Positions 44,577 through 54,204 of a stretch of 64,000 bases of DNA are shown here, piece by piece. The translations under genes were made by a program, and so were the position numbers. The notes under the pieces were generated by a model. That model worked only from the letters and a program-made list of their open reading frames with translations. It made no database searches and had not been told where the DNA came from. The stretch spans positions 186,001-250,000 of the forward strand of contig NZ_JACJSE010000004.1 of the NCBI RefSeq assembly GCF_014698045.1. The letters are read 5' to 3'. Origin of the DNA: Aulosira sp. FACHB-615 (GTDB lineage Bacteria; Cyanobacteriota; Cyanobacteriia; Cyanobacteriales; Nostocaceae). How positions within the stretch are numbered: the stretch's first letter is position 1; each line of letters opens with the position of its first letter.

Positions 44577-45626
44577 ATGAGTGTAATACCTGAGATAGAG
44601 GGCGTTCTTGTCCCGCAAAAGTCAACCATCCCTAGTCAGAAAACAGAAATTTTTAGCTTGGTTTCTCGGCTGTGTCTGGGAATGCTTTTACCGTTGGCTT
44701 TGTTTAGTTGTAGTCAAAACAATACCAACTCCACAATTACCAAAGGTAGTGATAAACCGAGGGTTGTGGCTACTAGCACCATCATTGCAGACTTAACCCA
44801 AGAAGTTGGCGGCGACGAAATTCAACTCAAAGGAATCCTCAAACCCGGTGCTGATCCCCATGTTTATGAACCAGTCCCCGCCGATAGTCGATTTTTAGAA
44901 GAAGCCAATTTAATTTTGTATAACGGCTATAACTTAGAACCAGGATTAATTAAGTTAATGAATGCGGCTGGAAAAGGAAAGAAGGTAGCCGTAGGGGAAA
45001 TAGTCAAACCCTTGGAGTTAGATAAAGGTAAAGGTGAAATTGTACCAGACCCCCATGTTTGGGGAAGTGCGGAAAATGCAGCCGCAATGGTAAATGTGAT
45101 TCGAGATGCGTTGATTGAGTTATCGCCAGCAGATAAAGAGGAATTTACTCAAAACGCAGCCGAATTAACCGATGAATTAAAACAACTGCATACCTGGATA
45201 AATCAACAAATTCAAACTATTCCGCCCGATAAACGCAAACTAATTACAACCCATGATGCTTTTCAATATTATGGACGTGCATATAGTATTGCGATCGCCG
45301 GAACTTTAATCGGTATCAGCACCGAAGAACAACCAAGCGCCCAAACTGTTCAAAGATTGGTAGAATCAGTCAAAAAAACAGGCGTACCCGCCATTTTTGC
45401 CGAAACTACAATTAATCCCACCTTAATCAAAACCGTAGCTCAAGAAGCAGGCATAAATCTAGCGCCTCAACAACTTTATTCTGATTCCATTGGTGCTAAA
45501 GGTAGCAATGGAGAAACATACATCAAAATGATGGAGGCAAATACCCGCGCTATTGTTGAAGCTTTGGGTGGTAAATATACACCATTTCAACTAACTAAAA
45601 AGATAGAAGCAAAACCGCAAAAATAA
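44577..45626 (+). CDS. Zn/Mn ABC transporter substrate-binding lipoprotein
   Basis: 349 residues. Lipobox LALFSC, Cys45, then the cluster A-I metal-binding fold. Four ligand positions are readable: His95 (ADPHVYEP), His160 (PDPHVWGS), His226 (ITTHDAFQYY), and Asp303 (LYSDSIG). Mn-specific PsaA/MntC proteins have Glu at the third place, whereas ZnuA/TroA have His. So H-H-H-D fits zinc or a mixed-metal TroA type, although no His-rich loop is present. With the divergent ATPase and permease it forms a complete importer. Confidence 0.88.
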   Translation: MSVIPEIEGVLVPQKSTIPSQKTEIFSLVSRLCLGMLLPLALFSCSQNNTNSTITKGSDKPRVVATSTIIADLTQEVGGDEIQLKGILKPGADPHVYEPVPADSRFLEEANLILYNGYNLEPGLIKLMNAAGKGKKVAVGEIVKPLELDKGKGEIVPDPHVWGSAENAAAMVNVIRDALIELSPADKEEFTQNAAELTDELKQLHTWINQQIQTIPPDKRKLITTHDAFQYYGRAYSIAIAGTLIGISTEEQPSAQTVQRLVESVKKTGVPAIFAETTINPTLIKTVAQEAGINLAPQQLYSDSIGAKGSNGETYIKMMEANTRAIVEALGGKYTPFQLTKKIEAKPQK

Positions 45627-45627
45627 A

Positions 45628-45664
45628 TATTGCCTACTCCCTACTCCCTACTCCCTAATCCCTA
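45628..45664. repeat. CTACTCC heptads
   Basis: CCTACTCCCTACTCCCTACT-type units, about five copies, after the binding protein gene. Also seen at 31058 and 52637. Confidence 0.85.
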
Positions 45665-45767
45665 ACTTTTAATTTCATCAGAAACTCTCTCTGAAGAAAG
45701 ACAGCATCATGGCTTGAATTTTATAAATTGAGTTAGTGAATACATAGTTTTAATTTGTGAACTAGCC

Positions 45768-46127
45768 ATGACTGAAGAATTAGAAAATCAAAATAATCAA
45801 CCCGAAAATAATCAAGCCGAAATTGAACAGCCCGTCAGCAAAGATTGGCATTCGCGCGAAGAACCCACAGCCAAAGAAAGACACTTAACAGCAAATCCTG
45901 GAGATAGAATCTCAGATCAACCTCAATCTATCGAGGAAAAAGCAAAACAAGTTGCTGTCGATTCACCAGATATTACAGGCGATCATATTAAAGTTCCCAC
46001 CTATTTTATTGTGGAAGAACCCAACGGTGAGAAAAAAGCACTGCACCATGTCAAAGATGCAGAAGAAATTTCTGATGTGATTCGTCAAGCCAGAGTTGAC
46101 GAAAATGGTAATCGAATTTGGTGGTAA
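45768..46127 (+). CDS. Conserved acidic hypothetical protein
   Basis: 119 residues, hydrophilic. The first 45 residues are Asn/Gln/Glu-rich and likely disordered; the second half (KVPTYFIVEEPNGEKKALHHVKDAEEISDVIRQARVDENGNRIWW) looks like a small folded unit. No recognised domain. Followed by a dispersed hairpin that could end it. Role unknown. Confidence 0.65.
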   Translation: MTEELENQNNQPENNQAEIEQPVSKDWHSREEPTAKERHLTANPGDRISDQPQSIEEKAKQVAVDSPDITGDHIKVPTYFIVEEPNGEKKALHHVKDAEEISDVIRQARVDENGNRIWW

Positions 46128-46172
46128 TAATTGACGCTGCTAACTTGATAGAGACTAAAAATTGAGAGGCTT

Positions 46173-46205
46173 AGATCCCCGACTTCTTCAAGAAGTCGGG
46201 GATCT
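46173..46205. repeat. Dispersed perfect palindrome, copy 2 (terminator-like)
   Basis: AGATCCCCGACTTCTT pairs with 46190-46205. Followed by ATTCACAAATGATTTAGGA, the inverse of the flank seen at 38157. It may serve as a terminator for the preceding gene. Confidence 0.75.
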
Positions 46206-46231
46206 TGTTATTCACAAATGATTTAGGACTG

Positions 46232-46291
46232 CGATAGTTTTACACTGCGTGAGAGTCTGGCTGTTTACGCCATTGGCGTTTTTTCATAAAG
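46232..46291 (-). pseudogene. Remnant of an RND pump 3' end
   Basis: A 60-base stretch matches 46750-46809, the last codons of the RND gene plus eight bases after its stop, with four differences. Translated on the minus strand it reads MKKRQWRKQPDSHAV then stop, against HTV in the intact gene. Same orientation as the intact gene. Confidence 0.7.
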
Positions 46292-46749
46292 TACGATCGC
46301 CCCGTTTGTAGGTTGGGTGGAACGAAGCGGAACCTAACAAATGCTATAGCAATCCTAAATCATTTGTGAAATTCTCTTTCTTTTCCTTCTTCTCCTTCTT
46401 TGTGTCCTACCCTGCGGGAAGCCGCTATCGCGTCTATGCGTCCTTTGCGGTTCGTTAAAAAGAATACTTTTTCACAACCCAGTACTATCGTCCCGTTTGT
46501 AGCCTCTTCTGTAGGTTGGGTGGAGCGACAGCGTAACCCAACAAATGCTATGAAGAAAACCGCAAAACTTTCAACTATCAAAATATCTCAATTCCAACGG
46601 TAAAATTCACTCCACAATGATTTTACCTGTCGCAATATTTTCTCAAAATCTCATAATTTGGTGTTGGGTTACGGCGCAATAAAGATTTGCTGTGTTGTTG
46701 CCAATATTTCTTGTGCGCCTCCATCCAACCTACTCACTTTGTTGGGTTA
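46292..46749. repeat. Cluster of GTTGGGT-type palindromic repeats
   Basis: At least four units of TGTAGGTTGGGTGG...AACCCAACAAATGC at about 46308, 46500, 46660 and 46725. Also CAAAGGACGCATAGACGCGATAGCGG-like sequence at 46392-46464 related to 43594. A piece (about 46285-46348) recurs at 46490-46556, so part is duplicated. Confidence 0.75.
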
Positions 46750-46757
46750 CGATAGTT

Positions 46758-49700
46758 TTACACTGTATGAGAATCTGGCTGTTTGCGCCATTGGCGTTTT
46801 TTCATAAAGCTTTGCCAGGATTCCATATATGTATAAAACACAGGTGTTAAATACAGTGTGAGAAATTGGGAAAACAGCAATCCGCCAACCACAGCTAAAC
46901 CCAGGGGACGGCGCGTATCTCCACCTGCACCTAACCCCAAGGCAATGGGTAAAGTCCCCATCAAAGCTGCCATTGTGGTCATCATAATTGGGCGAAACCT
47001 GACGACACAAGCCTCATAGATAGCATCGTAAGGAGTTTTACCACTTTGTCGAGCTTCTATGGCAAAGTCAACCATCATAATGCCGTTTTTCTTGACAATC
47101 CCAATTAGCAGGATAATGCCGACAAAAGCGTAAATATTCAAGTCAACTTGGAATATCAACAAGGTTAATAATGCGCCAAATCCGGCTGATGGCAAACTCG
47201 AAAGAATTGTCAAAGGGTGGATAAAGTTCTCATAGAGAATTCCCAACACAATATAAATTACTAAAACTGCCACCAATAGCAATAATCCCAACCCTTGCAA
47301 GGAAGACTGAAACGCTTGTGCAGAACCTTGGAAACCTGTAGTAATACTCGCGGGTAATGTTTGACGGGCGATTTGTTCAATTTTTTCTGTGACGCTACCC
47401 AGCGATACTCCAGGTTTGAGGTTAAAGGAAATAGTTACAGACGCTAACTGTCCTGAGTGGTTGATAGTTAAAGGCCCTACACCTTTCGAGATGGTGGCGA
47501 CTGCATTTAATGGCACTAGTTGTCCAGTCGGAGAGTGAATTGATAGCAATTCTAAGGCGCTGGGATCTCCTTGATATTTGGGTTCGACTCCCATAATCAC
47601 TTGATATTGACTATCTGAAGCGTAGATTGTGGAAACTTGCCGTGTACCGTAAGCATTACTCAACGCAGTTTCAATTTGCTCGGCTGTTAGCCCCATAGAT
47701 GCCGCTTGATCACGGTTGATGTCAACTTGCACTTGGGGGTTTTTGATTTGCAAATCACTGTTGACATCTTGTAAATCAGGTAGCCCTCGGAGTTTTTCTT
47801 CTAAAGTTGGCGCATACTGATATAACTCTTGAATATTGGGACTTTGTAATGAGAATTGATATTGGGCTTTGCTTTGCTGTCCGCCAATATTAATCGCTGG
47901 TGGATTTTGTAAGAAAACCTTCATTCCAGGAATGCGCGATAGCTTTGGGCGCAGTTCTTGGACAATATCATCAGCACTTAGTTTGCGTTCTTCGCGGGGT
48001 TTGAGGCTGATAAATAAGCGTCCGGTATTACTAGAAGCATTTGCGCCACCTGCACCAACGCTGGAGTTAATTGCCCTAATATTTGGATCACGGCTCGCGA
48101 TCGCTGCAACTGCCTGTTGATGTTTTACCATTTCATCAAAGGAGATATCCTCGGCGGCTTGGGTAGAGGCGGTGATTTGTCCGACATCCGCAGTCGGAAT
48201 AAAGCCTTTCGGCACAATCATAAATAAATAAACTGTGGCAACAACAATTGCCCCAGAGATAAACATTGTCGTGCGATGATATTTGAGCGATCGCTTTAAA
48301 CTCCACTCATAGCCACCCAAGATGACATCGAAAAATTTTTCGGAAGTATTATAAAGTCCCCGGTTAAATCGTTGAATTTTGCCTTTGAAACCTTTTTTCA
48401 CTGGTTCTGTTTCGTCTTCTTGCTGGTGATGGGGTGGAAGCAAGAATCGAGAACACAGCATTGGTGTCAAACTCAGAGAAATTATTCCCGATACCAAAAT
48501 CGCCACGCTGATAGTCACAGCAAACTCGCGGAACAATCGCCCTAAAATCCCGCCCATAAACAACACGGGAATAAATACGGCGACTAAAGAAATGGTCATG
48601 GACAAAATTGTAAAGCCAATTTCCCTTGAACCATTTAACGCAGCCTGCAAGCGACTTTCACCCATTTCCATGTGGCGAACGATATTTTCTAACATGACTA
48701 TCGCATCATCCACCACAAAACCAACGGAAAGAGTCAACGCCATTAACGATAGGTTATCAAGAGAAAAACCCAGCAATAGCATTACCCCAAAGGTAGCAAC
48801 CAAAGATAAAGGTACTGCCAAACTCGGTATAATTGTCGCCCGGAGGTTGCGAAGAAATAAGAAAATTACCAACACAACCAAACCAATAGTCAGCAACAGC
48901 GTAAACTGGACATCATCAACAGATTCACGAATGGCTTGAGAGCGATCGTAGAGAATTTCCATATTCAAGGCTGCGGGGATTTGTTCGCGGAATTTCGGCA
49001 GCAGTTTTTTAATTGCTTCCACGACTTCGACGGTATTAGTTCCCGGTTGCTTTTGAATCGCTAGAACAATCGCCCGTACACCAGTATTAGATTTTTGCTT
49101 GGTCTTTGCTGTCTTGGTAAAATACCAACTCGCAACTTTGTCATTTTCTACACTATCCAAGACTTGGGCGATTTCTCCGAGTTGGACTGGCGCACCGCCT
49201 TGATAGCTGATAATTAAAGAACGATAGGCAGCCGCATCATTAAGTTGTCCGTTGGCTTGAATTGTATAATTTTGCTCTTGACCGTAAAGTGTCCCCGTAG
49301 GAATGTTGGCATTTCCTTTGCTAATAGCGTCCGCAACTTCATCAACACCTATACCTTTGGCGCTGAGAGATTCCGGGTCAAGCAAAACTCGGACTGCGTA
49401 CTTTTGGGAACCGTAGACTTGCACCTGTGCCACACCATCCACCATTGATAAACGTTGTGCCAGTTGTGTCTCTGCATATTTGTCTACGGTGGACAGTGGC
49501 AGAATAGCAGAGTTCAGGGAGATGTAGAGGATGGGCTGATCTGCCGGGTTTACCTTGCGGTAGGATGGGGGACTGGGCATATCCGCAGGTAATTGCCGCG
49601 TGGCTTTGGCGATCGCAGCTTGCACATCTTGGGCTGCTCCATCAATATCTCGACTTAAATCAAATTGCAGTGTTACCTGACTACTACCTAAAGAACTAGT

Positions 49701-49946
49701 AGAGTTCATCGAACTCAAGCCAGCAATACTCGAAAATTGCGCTTCTAGTGGTGTCGCTACCGATGCCGCCATCGTCTCTGGATTCGCCCCAGGCAAGTTA
49801 GCACTCACCTGAATTGTGGGAAAATCCACATTCGGCAAGTCGCTCACAGGTAACATTCGGTAACTCATCAGCCCGAAAATCAAAACGCCAACCATTACCA
49901 AAGTCGTCATGATTGGGCGACGAATAAATAACTCGGAAATATTCAT
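46758..49946 (-). CDS. RND efflux transporter, HAE1 (AcrB-like) family
   Basis: 1062 residues, normal for the family. Twelve helices with two large periplasmic loops. N-terminus MNISELFIRRPIMTTLVMVGV is typical of AcrB/MdtB proteins. The TM4 proton-relay motif SVGFVVDDAIVMLENI (about 398-413) has Asp-Asp, and the TM10 Lys is in GIVKKNGIMMVDF. Exports drugs or amphiphiles using proton flow, with the adaptor upstream and an outer-membrane TolC not in this window. The last 15 codons are duplicated at 46232. Confidence 0.94.
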   Translation of the reverse strand: MNISELFIRRPIMTTLVMVGVLIFGLMSYRMLPVSDLPNVDFPTIQVSANLPGANPETMAASVATPLEAQFSSIAGLSSMNSTSSLGSSQVTLQFDLSRDIDGAAQDVQAAIAKATRQLPADMPSPPSYRKVNPADQPILYISLNSAILPLSTVDKYAETQLAQRLSMVDGVAQVQVYGSQKYAVRVLLDPESLSAKGIGVDEVADAISKGNANIPTGTLYGQEQNYTIQANGQLNDAAAYRSLIISYQGGAPVQLGEIAQVLDSVENDKVASWYFTKTAKTKQKSNTGVRAIVLAIQKQPGTNTVEVVEAIKKLLPKFREQIPAALNMEILYDRSQAIRESVDDVQFTLLLTIGLVVLVIFLFLRNLRATIIPSLAVPLSLVATFGVMLLLGFSLDNLSLMALTLSVGFVVDDAIVMLENIVRHMEMGESRLQAALNGSREIGFTILSMTISLVAVFIPVLFMGGILGRLFREFAVTISVAILVSGIISLSLTPMLCSRFLLPPHHQQEDETEPVKKGFKGKIQRFNRGLYNTSEKFFDVILGGYEWSLKRSLKYHRTTMFISGAIVVATVYLFMIVPKGFIPTADVGQITASTQAAEDISFDEMVKHQQAVAAIASRDPNIRAINSSVGAGGANASSNTGRLFISLKPREERKLSADDIVQELRPKLSRIPGMKVFLQNPPAINIGGQQSKAQYQFSLQSPNIQELYQYAPTLEEKLRGLPDLQDVNSDLQIKNPQVQVDINRDQAASMGLTAEQIETALSNAYGTRQVSTIYASDSQYQVIMGVEPKYQGDPSALELLSIHSPTGQLVPLNAVATISKGVGPLTINHSGQLASVTISFNLKPGVSLGSVTEKIEQIARQTLPASITTGFQGSAQAFQSSLQGLGLLLLVAVLVIYIVLGILYENFIHPLTILSSLPSAGFGALLTLLIFQVDLNIYAFVGIILLIGIVKKNGIMMVDFAIEARQSGKTPYDAIYEACVVRFRPIMMTTMAALMGTLPIALGLGAGGDTRRPLGLAVVGGLLFSQFLTLYLTPVFYTYMESWQSFMKKRQWRKQPDSHTV

Positions 49947-50034
49947 AGATTTTCCTATTTTTTATAGCCAAGAGCATCTGGATAGAAAGTATTAATGTCA
50001 GAGTGGTTTACCTTCTGCCTCACTTCGACTACGC

Positions 50035-51444
50035 TCAGTGATCACCTGCCTGGTTGGTGAGCGCAGCCGAACCACTGCCTCCTCCTAATCCCTGCTTAAC
50101 CTGTACTTTTGCCCCTGGTACAAGGTTGAATTGTCCATCGATGACTACTTGCTCGCCTGGTTTGATGCCTTGAGCGATCGCAGTTTCATTATTGACTGCA
50201 TCTCCCACAACTACCGGGCGCATTTCTACTGTTTTGTCTGGTTTGACAACATACACAAATTGCTGTTGCTGTCCGGCTTGGATGGCTTTGGTAGGGACAG
50301 TGACAGCATTGGGTATTTCTGATAATTTCAGCACGACATTCACAAATTGCCCTGGTAACAATCGCTCGTCATCATTGCTAAATGTGCCTTTGAGTTGAAT
50401 TGTGCCAGTTTGAGTATTTACGCCACTGTCAACAAAAGTTAAATAGCCATGTACAGGATTTCCTGAATCTTTGGGGGGGATGACATCAACTTCTAATTTG
50501 TGGTTGCTCGTGTACTTTTTCAAGTCTGGCAACATTCGCTGGGGAATCGAGAAGTTTACATATATCGGACGAATCTGGCTGATGGTAATTAAGGGATCTG
50601 TGGAATTGGCGGTGACTAAATTACCTTGATTTAACTTGAAACTGCCAGTACGTCCGGTAATGGGCGAATAAATAGAACTATAAGAAAGTTGAACTTTGGC
50701 GCTATCAATTGCGGCTTCATCTGCGAGGACTGCTGCTTGAGCGTTTTTTACATCTGCCTTGGCTGCTTCTACTGCTGCTTGGGCATTGGCTACTGCATCT
50801 TGGTCTGCTTTAACGGTTGCTTTTTGAGCCGTGGCACTGGTTTGATATTGTTCTGCCTGTTCTTTACTAATCGCCCCCTGTTCTAGCAACCCGGTATAGC
50901 GTTGTGATTGGACATTGGCGTTATTCGCCTGGGCGACATCTTTGAAGACAGTGGCTTTGGCTTGGTTGACTTGAGCGATCGCTTTGGTAACATTCGCCTC
51001 AGACTGTTTGACTAAAGCGACATCTTTGGCTTTTGCTGCCATTGCTTGCATCAGTGCTGCTTGCTGGGGACGGGAATCAATTTGAAACAGCAAATCCCCC
51101 TTTTTGACGTTCTGTCCTTGGCGAAAATACACTCCTGTTAACTGTCCCCCAATCTGTGACTTGACAGATACAGTGGAATATGCTTCTACTGTCCCCGTAG
51201 CTTTAATTAAGATGGGTATAGTTTTTTGCGTAGCAGTCGCAACCATCACAGGTACAGGTCGTTTTTTCCCTGCATCTTTCCCTGTTGATTGCGCTTCCGA
51301 AGCTTTAGCGCAAGCAGAACAAAGATAGGCTAAACCCAGAATCAACAGCCATAACCGCTTTGATGGCAGTAAGCTGCGATCGCTCAAACTCTTGGGTAAA
51401 AATTGCAACACAGGATTTGTATTCAAGACAGAAAAACGGCTCAT
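50035..51444 (-). CDS. RND efflux periplasmic adaptor (membrane fusion protein)
   Basis: 469 residues from ATG 51444; a GTG two codons earlier is possible. Signal sequence with a Cys (LGLAYLCSACAK) suggests a lipoprotein or anchor. Barrel-sandwich hybrid halves VKSQIGGQLTGVYFRQGQNVKKGDLLFQID (in pieces) and the second lipoyl part near 265; between them is a long Ala/Gln coiled-coil hairpin (about 130-250). C-terminal beta-barrel: GQFVNVVL, PTKAIQAGQQQQFVYVV. First gene of the pump unit, 88 bases before the RND gene. Confidence 0.92.
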   Translation of the reverse strand: MSRFSVLNTNPVLQFLPKSLSDRSLLPSKRLWLLILGLAYLCSACAKASEAQSTGKDAGKKRPVPVMVATATQKTIPILIKATGTVEAYSTVSVKSQIGGQLTGVYFRQGQNVKKGDLLFQIDSRPQQAALMQAMAAKAKDVALVKQSEANVTKAIAQVNQAKATVFKDVAQANNANVQSQRYTGLLEQGAISKEQAEQYQTSATAQKATVKADQDAVANAQAAVEAAKADVKNAQAAVLADEAAIDSAKVQLSYSSIYSPITGRTGSFKLNQGNLVTANSTDPLITISQIRPIYVNFSIPQRMLPDLKKYTSNHKLEVDVIPPKDSGNPVHGYLTFVDSGVNTQTGTIQLKGTFSNDDERLLPGQFVNVVLKLSEIPNAVTVPTKAIQAGQQQQFVYVVKPDKTVEMRPVVVGDAVNNETAIAQGIKPGEQVVIDGQFNLVPGAKVQVKQGLGGGSGSAALTNQAGDH

Positions 51445-51554
51445 ATTCACACAGAGTAGCTGGTGTTTTTCGCAAAAATGTTTAGTTTAATTAGTTAAGC
51501 TTTTGTTAGTTTATCTAAATATTAGAATACTAACAATTAATCCTAAGTAATAGA

Positions 51555-51651
51555 CTAGTACAACAAGGCAAAAGTAAAAAGAAAGAATAACGATACCACA
51601 AGCTTTTTAGCAATTTCTTATGGTCTGTTTATTTACGCCGACCTGTACTAG
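51555..51651 (-). mobile_element. MITE-like element, family D, uninterrupted copy
   Basis: 97 bp with inverted ends CTAGTACAACAAGG and CCGACCTGTACTAG. Read on the minus strand it matches 26671-26897 minus the nested insert. AT-rich middle includes AAAGCTTGTGGTATC. Confidence 0.65.
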
Positions 51652-51735
51652 ATGTAAGTATTAAAACTTTCCAGACATTTGGAAAGTGAAGATAGATATA
51701 TTTTTTATTCTCTGAAACCGTTACTCAAACCCTCT

Positions 51736-51795
51736 CCCCACACTCCCCACACCCCCCACACTTCCCACACTCCCCACACTCCCCACACTCCCCAC
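51736..51795. repeat. CACTCCCCA tandem array
   Basis: About six units of CACTCCCCA with CACTTCCCA variants. Same motif as at 13411. Confidence 0.9.
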
Positions 51796-51887
51796 CCATA
51801 CGTGAGAAATTCGGGTGACGACCCCCTAGCCGCAAACGCGCAGTAGTGTAAAAATATTCCTACCTTCGTAGCTACGAAAAACGAACT

Positions 51888-52634
51888 ATGACGATACATC
51901 CTGTATTACAACGTGCATTTACCAACCGTCGCGTTTTGAAAGTAATTAGCGGTTTGCATAACTTTGATGGCGATCGCGTGGCTGCTATTATTAAAGCTGC
52001 TGAAATTGGTGGTGCGACTTTTGTTGATATTGCTGCTGATCCAGCAATCGTGGCAATGGCCAAAAGCTTGATTAATTTACCAGTTTGTGTATCAGCAGTT
52101 GAACCAGAAAAATTTGTGCAAGCTGTGGCGGCTGGTGCAGACTTAATTGAAATTGGTAATTTTGATTCTTTCTACGCTCAAGGGCGCAGATTTGAAGCTG
52201 AGGAAGTTTTAGCACTGACTCAACAAACCCGCGCACTTTTACCAGAAATCACCTTATCTGTGACAGTTCCTCACATCCTGGAACTAGATCAGCAAGTACA
52301 ACTGGCAGAAGAACTAGTCAAAGCTGGCGCTGACATCATCCAAACCGAAGGCGGAACCAGCAGTCAACCTGCTCACTCTGGCACTTTGGGATTAATCGAA
52401 AAAGCTGCGCCTACTTTAGCCGCAGCTTACGAAATTTCTCGCGCTGTCTCTGTACCAGTATTGTGCGCTTCCGGTATTTCTAACGTTACAGCACCTTTAG
52501 CGATCGCGGCTGGTGCGGCTGGTGTTGGTGTTGGTTCTGCCATCAACCAACTCAACAGCGAAGTGGCGATGATTGCTGCTGTACGTGGTTTGGTAGAAGC
52601 ATTAGAGACTGCCAATAACCGTGCAGTTGTCTAA
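51888..52634 (+). CDS. DUF561 / Ycf23-like protein
   Basis: 248 residues. TIM-barrel-like, with repeated GADLIEIGNFD, KAGADIIQTEGGTSS and AAGAAGVGVGSAINQ at strand ends; Ycf23 is a plastid/cyanobacterial family of unknown enzymatic role, annotated DUF561. No signal peptide. Substrate unknown; the Gly-rich phosphate-binding-type loops suggest a phosphorylated ligand. Stand-alone gene after a repeat-rich spacer. Confidence 0.87.
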   Translation: MTIHPVLQRAFTNRRVLKVISGLHNFDGDRVAAIIKAAEIGGATFVDIAADPAIVAMAKSLINLPVCVSAVEPEKFVQAVAAGADLIEIGNFDSFYAQGRRFEAEEVLALTQQTRALLPEITLSVTVPHILELDQQVQLAEELVKAGADIIQTEGGTSSQPAHSGTLGLIEKAAPTLAAAYEISRAVSVPVLCASGISNVTAPLAIAAGAAGVGVGSAINQLNSEVAMIAAVRGLVEALETANNRAVV

Positions 52635-52636
52635 CG

Positions 52637-52702
52637 AGTAGGGAGTAGTGAGTGGGGAGTAGGGAGTAGGAAATTTTTCCCCGATTCCCGATTCCCCACT
52701 CC
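52637..52702. repeat. Inverted heptads AGGGAGT / ACTCCCC
   Basis: GTAGGGAGTAGTGAGTGGGG faces CCCCGATTCCCGATTCCCCA; the arms of the two sets of heptads can pair and form a loose hairpin between converging genes. Confidence 0.7.
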
Positions 52703-52704
52703 CC

Positions 52705-53853
52705 TTAAACCAAACAATCCTTCAGCGCATAAATCACCTGATCTTGCTGCTGGGTTGTCAGTTCTGGGAACATTGGCAAAGATAAAACCTCATGACAGGT
52801 TTGTTCAACTACTGGTAATTGTCCTGGTTGATAGCCTAAATGTTGATATACTGGCTGCAAATGCAGTGGGTAAGGGTAGTAAATCATTGAATTTACACCC
52901 CGTTCTTGCAATTGATTTTTTACCCAGTCTCGACGAGAAGCACTAGCACCATTACGTGATTCACTGATTACGCGAATGGTAAACTGATTCCAGACACTCT
53001 CGCCGCCAGGAAGTTCTTCAGGTACGACAATCCCAGAAATTTGACTGAGGAATTGTTGATAGTAAGATGCGATCGCCTGTCTTTTTTGATTCCAATTATC
53101 CAGATAACGCAGTTTAATTTGCAAAATTGCGGCTTGGATGGCATCTAAACGACTATTTACCCCAACTTCTTCGTAGTAATAGCGATTTCTTTGCCCATGC
53201 TCTTTAATTACCCGCATTTTCGCAGCTAATTCGGGATCATTGGTTGTAATTGCTCCACCATCACCACAACCGCCGAGATTCTTCGTAGGGTAAAAACTAA
53301 AGCAGCCAATATGCCCAATGCTACCAACTTTTTGATTTTCCCAAACTGCACCTGTAGATTGAGCGCAATCTTCAATCACTGCTAAATTATGATTGTTGGC
53401 GATCGCCATTAACTCTGTCATATCCACAGGCTGTCCGAATAAATGCACCGGGATAATTGCCTTGGTTTTGGGTGTAATCGCCGCAGCGATTTGCTGCAAA
53501 TCTAAGTTATATGTATTAATGTCTATATCTACAAAAACAGGCTTGGCTCCCACCGCACTGATGACTTCAGCTGTCGCAATAAAGGTAAACGGTGTAGTAA
53601 TCACCTCATCGCCTGCACCAATTTCTAAAGCTCGCAGGGCTAAGTAGAGCGCATCAGTTCCAGAGTTACAAGCTATACAATTAGTAACACCATGATAGGC
53701 TGCAAATTGTTGCTCAAAGCTTTCAATGATCGGGCCACCAATATAACGTCCAGATGCTAAAACTTCTAGCACTGCTGCACTTACTTCTGCTTCGATAGTG
53801 ACGTATTGCTGCTTGATATCAAAAGCAGGAACAGAATTTACGCTTTGGAACAT
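52705..53853 (-). CDS. DegT/DnrJ/EryC1/StrS aminotransferase
   Basis: 382 residues. PLP-dependent sugar aminotransferase fold. The PLP Lys is in SFYPTKNLGGCGDGGAI (near 188), upstream VIEDCAQSTGA contains the PLP-pyridine Asp, and CNSGTDALYLALRAL the Gly/Thr phosphate loop. Transfers an amino group to a keto-sugar for LPS, polysaccharide or glycolipid building. Partners (dehydratase, acyltransferase) are not beside it, so the sugar cannot be named. Confidence 0.93.
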   Translation of the reverse strand: MFQSVNSVPAFDIKQQYVTIEAEVSAAVLEVLASGRYIGGPIIESFEQQFAAYHGVTNCIACNSGTDALYLALRALEIGAGDEVITTPFTFIATAEVISAVGAKPVFVDIDINTYNLDLQQIAAAITPKTKAIIPVHLFGQPVDMTELMAIANNHNLAVIEDCAQSTGAVWENQKVGSIGHIGCFSFYPTKNLGGCGDGGAITTNDPELAAKMRVIKEHGQRNRYYYEEVGVNSRLDAIQAAILQIKLRYLDNWNQKRQAIASYYQQFLSQISGIVVPEELPGGESVWNQFTIRVISESRNGASASRRDWVKNQLQERGVNSMIYYPYPLHLQPVYQHLGYQPGQLPVVEQTCHEVLSLPMFPELTTQQQDQVIYALKDCLV

Positions 53854-54204
53854 GAGTTTTTATGTGATTTGAAAATACAAAGGATGCAATTCGACAGTCA
53901 AGTTTAGCTACTTGACTTTTTGTCAAAAAGCTGATTAATAGACTGTCGCCCCGGATACGCATCAAAAAGGGTTATTACTGAAATTATTGTATGGGTAAAA
54001 ATATCATACTAATTTGTAACTCGTAATTTGTAATTTGTAATTAGTCCACTCTGATAAAGTGTCAATACACAAGACTTGCAAGCACTCATTTTATGAGATG
54101 CGTCAATCCTTATTGATTCACCAACACCTCTCCCTTGTCACCCAAATATCACTGCTACAAATATTTAAGTTTCTACTCAGCACTTTTCCAGGAGGTAAAC
54201 AACT
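53854..54204. other. 351-bp spacer
   Basis: Contains a CAAGTTTAGCTACTTG stem-loop near 53900, AATTTGTAATTTGTAATT heptads (about 54013-54046) and AGGAGG before the GTG of the next gene. No ORF. Confidence 0.5.

Larger units (their letters stand above)
46128..46757. other. 630-bp spacer, repeat cluster
   Basis: Holds the palindrome at 46173, the RND tail remnant at 46232, and several palindromic units (listed below). No ORF. It lies between two converging units. Confidence 0.7.
51445..51887. other. 443-bp spacer
   Basis: Between divergent genes: holds a family D element (51555-51651), the CCCCACACT array (51736-51795) and an AT-rich promoter side for DUF561 (GTAAAAATATTCC at about 51848). No ORF. 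Confidence 0.55.
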
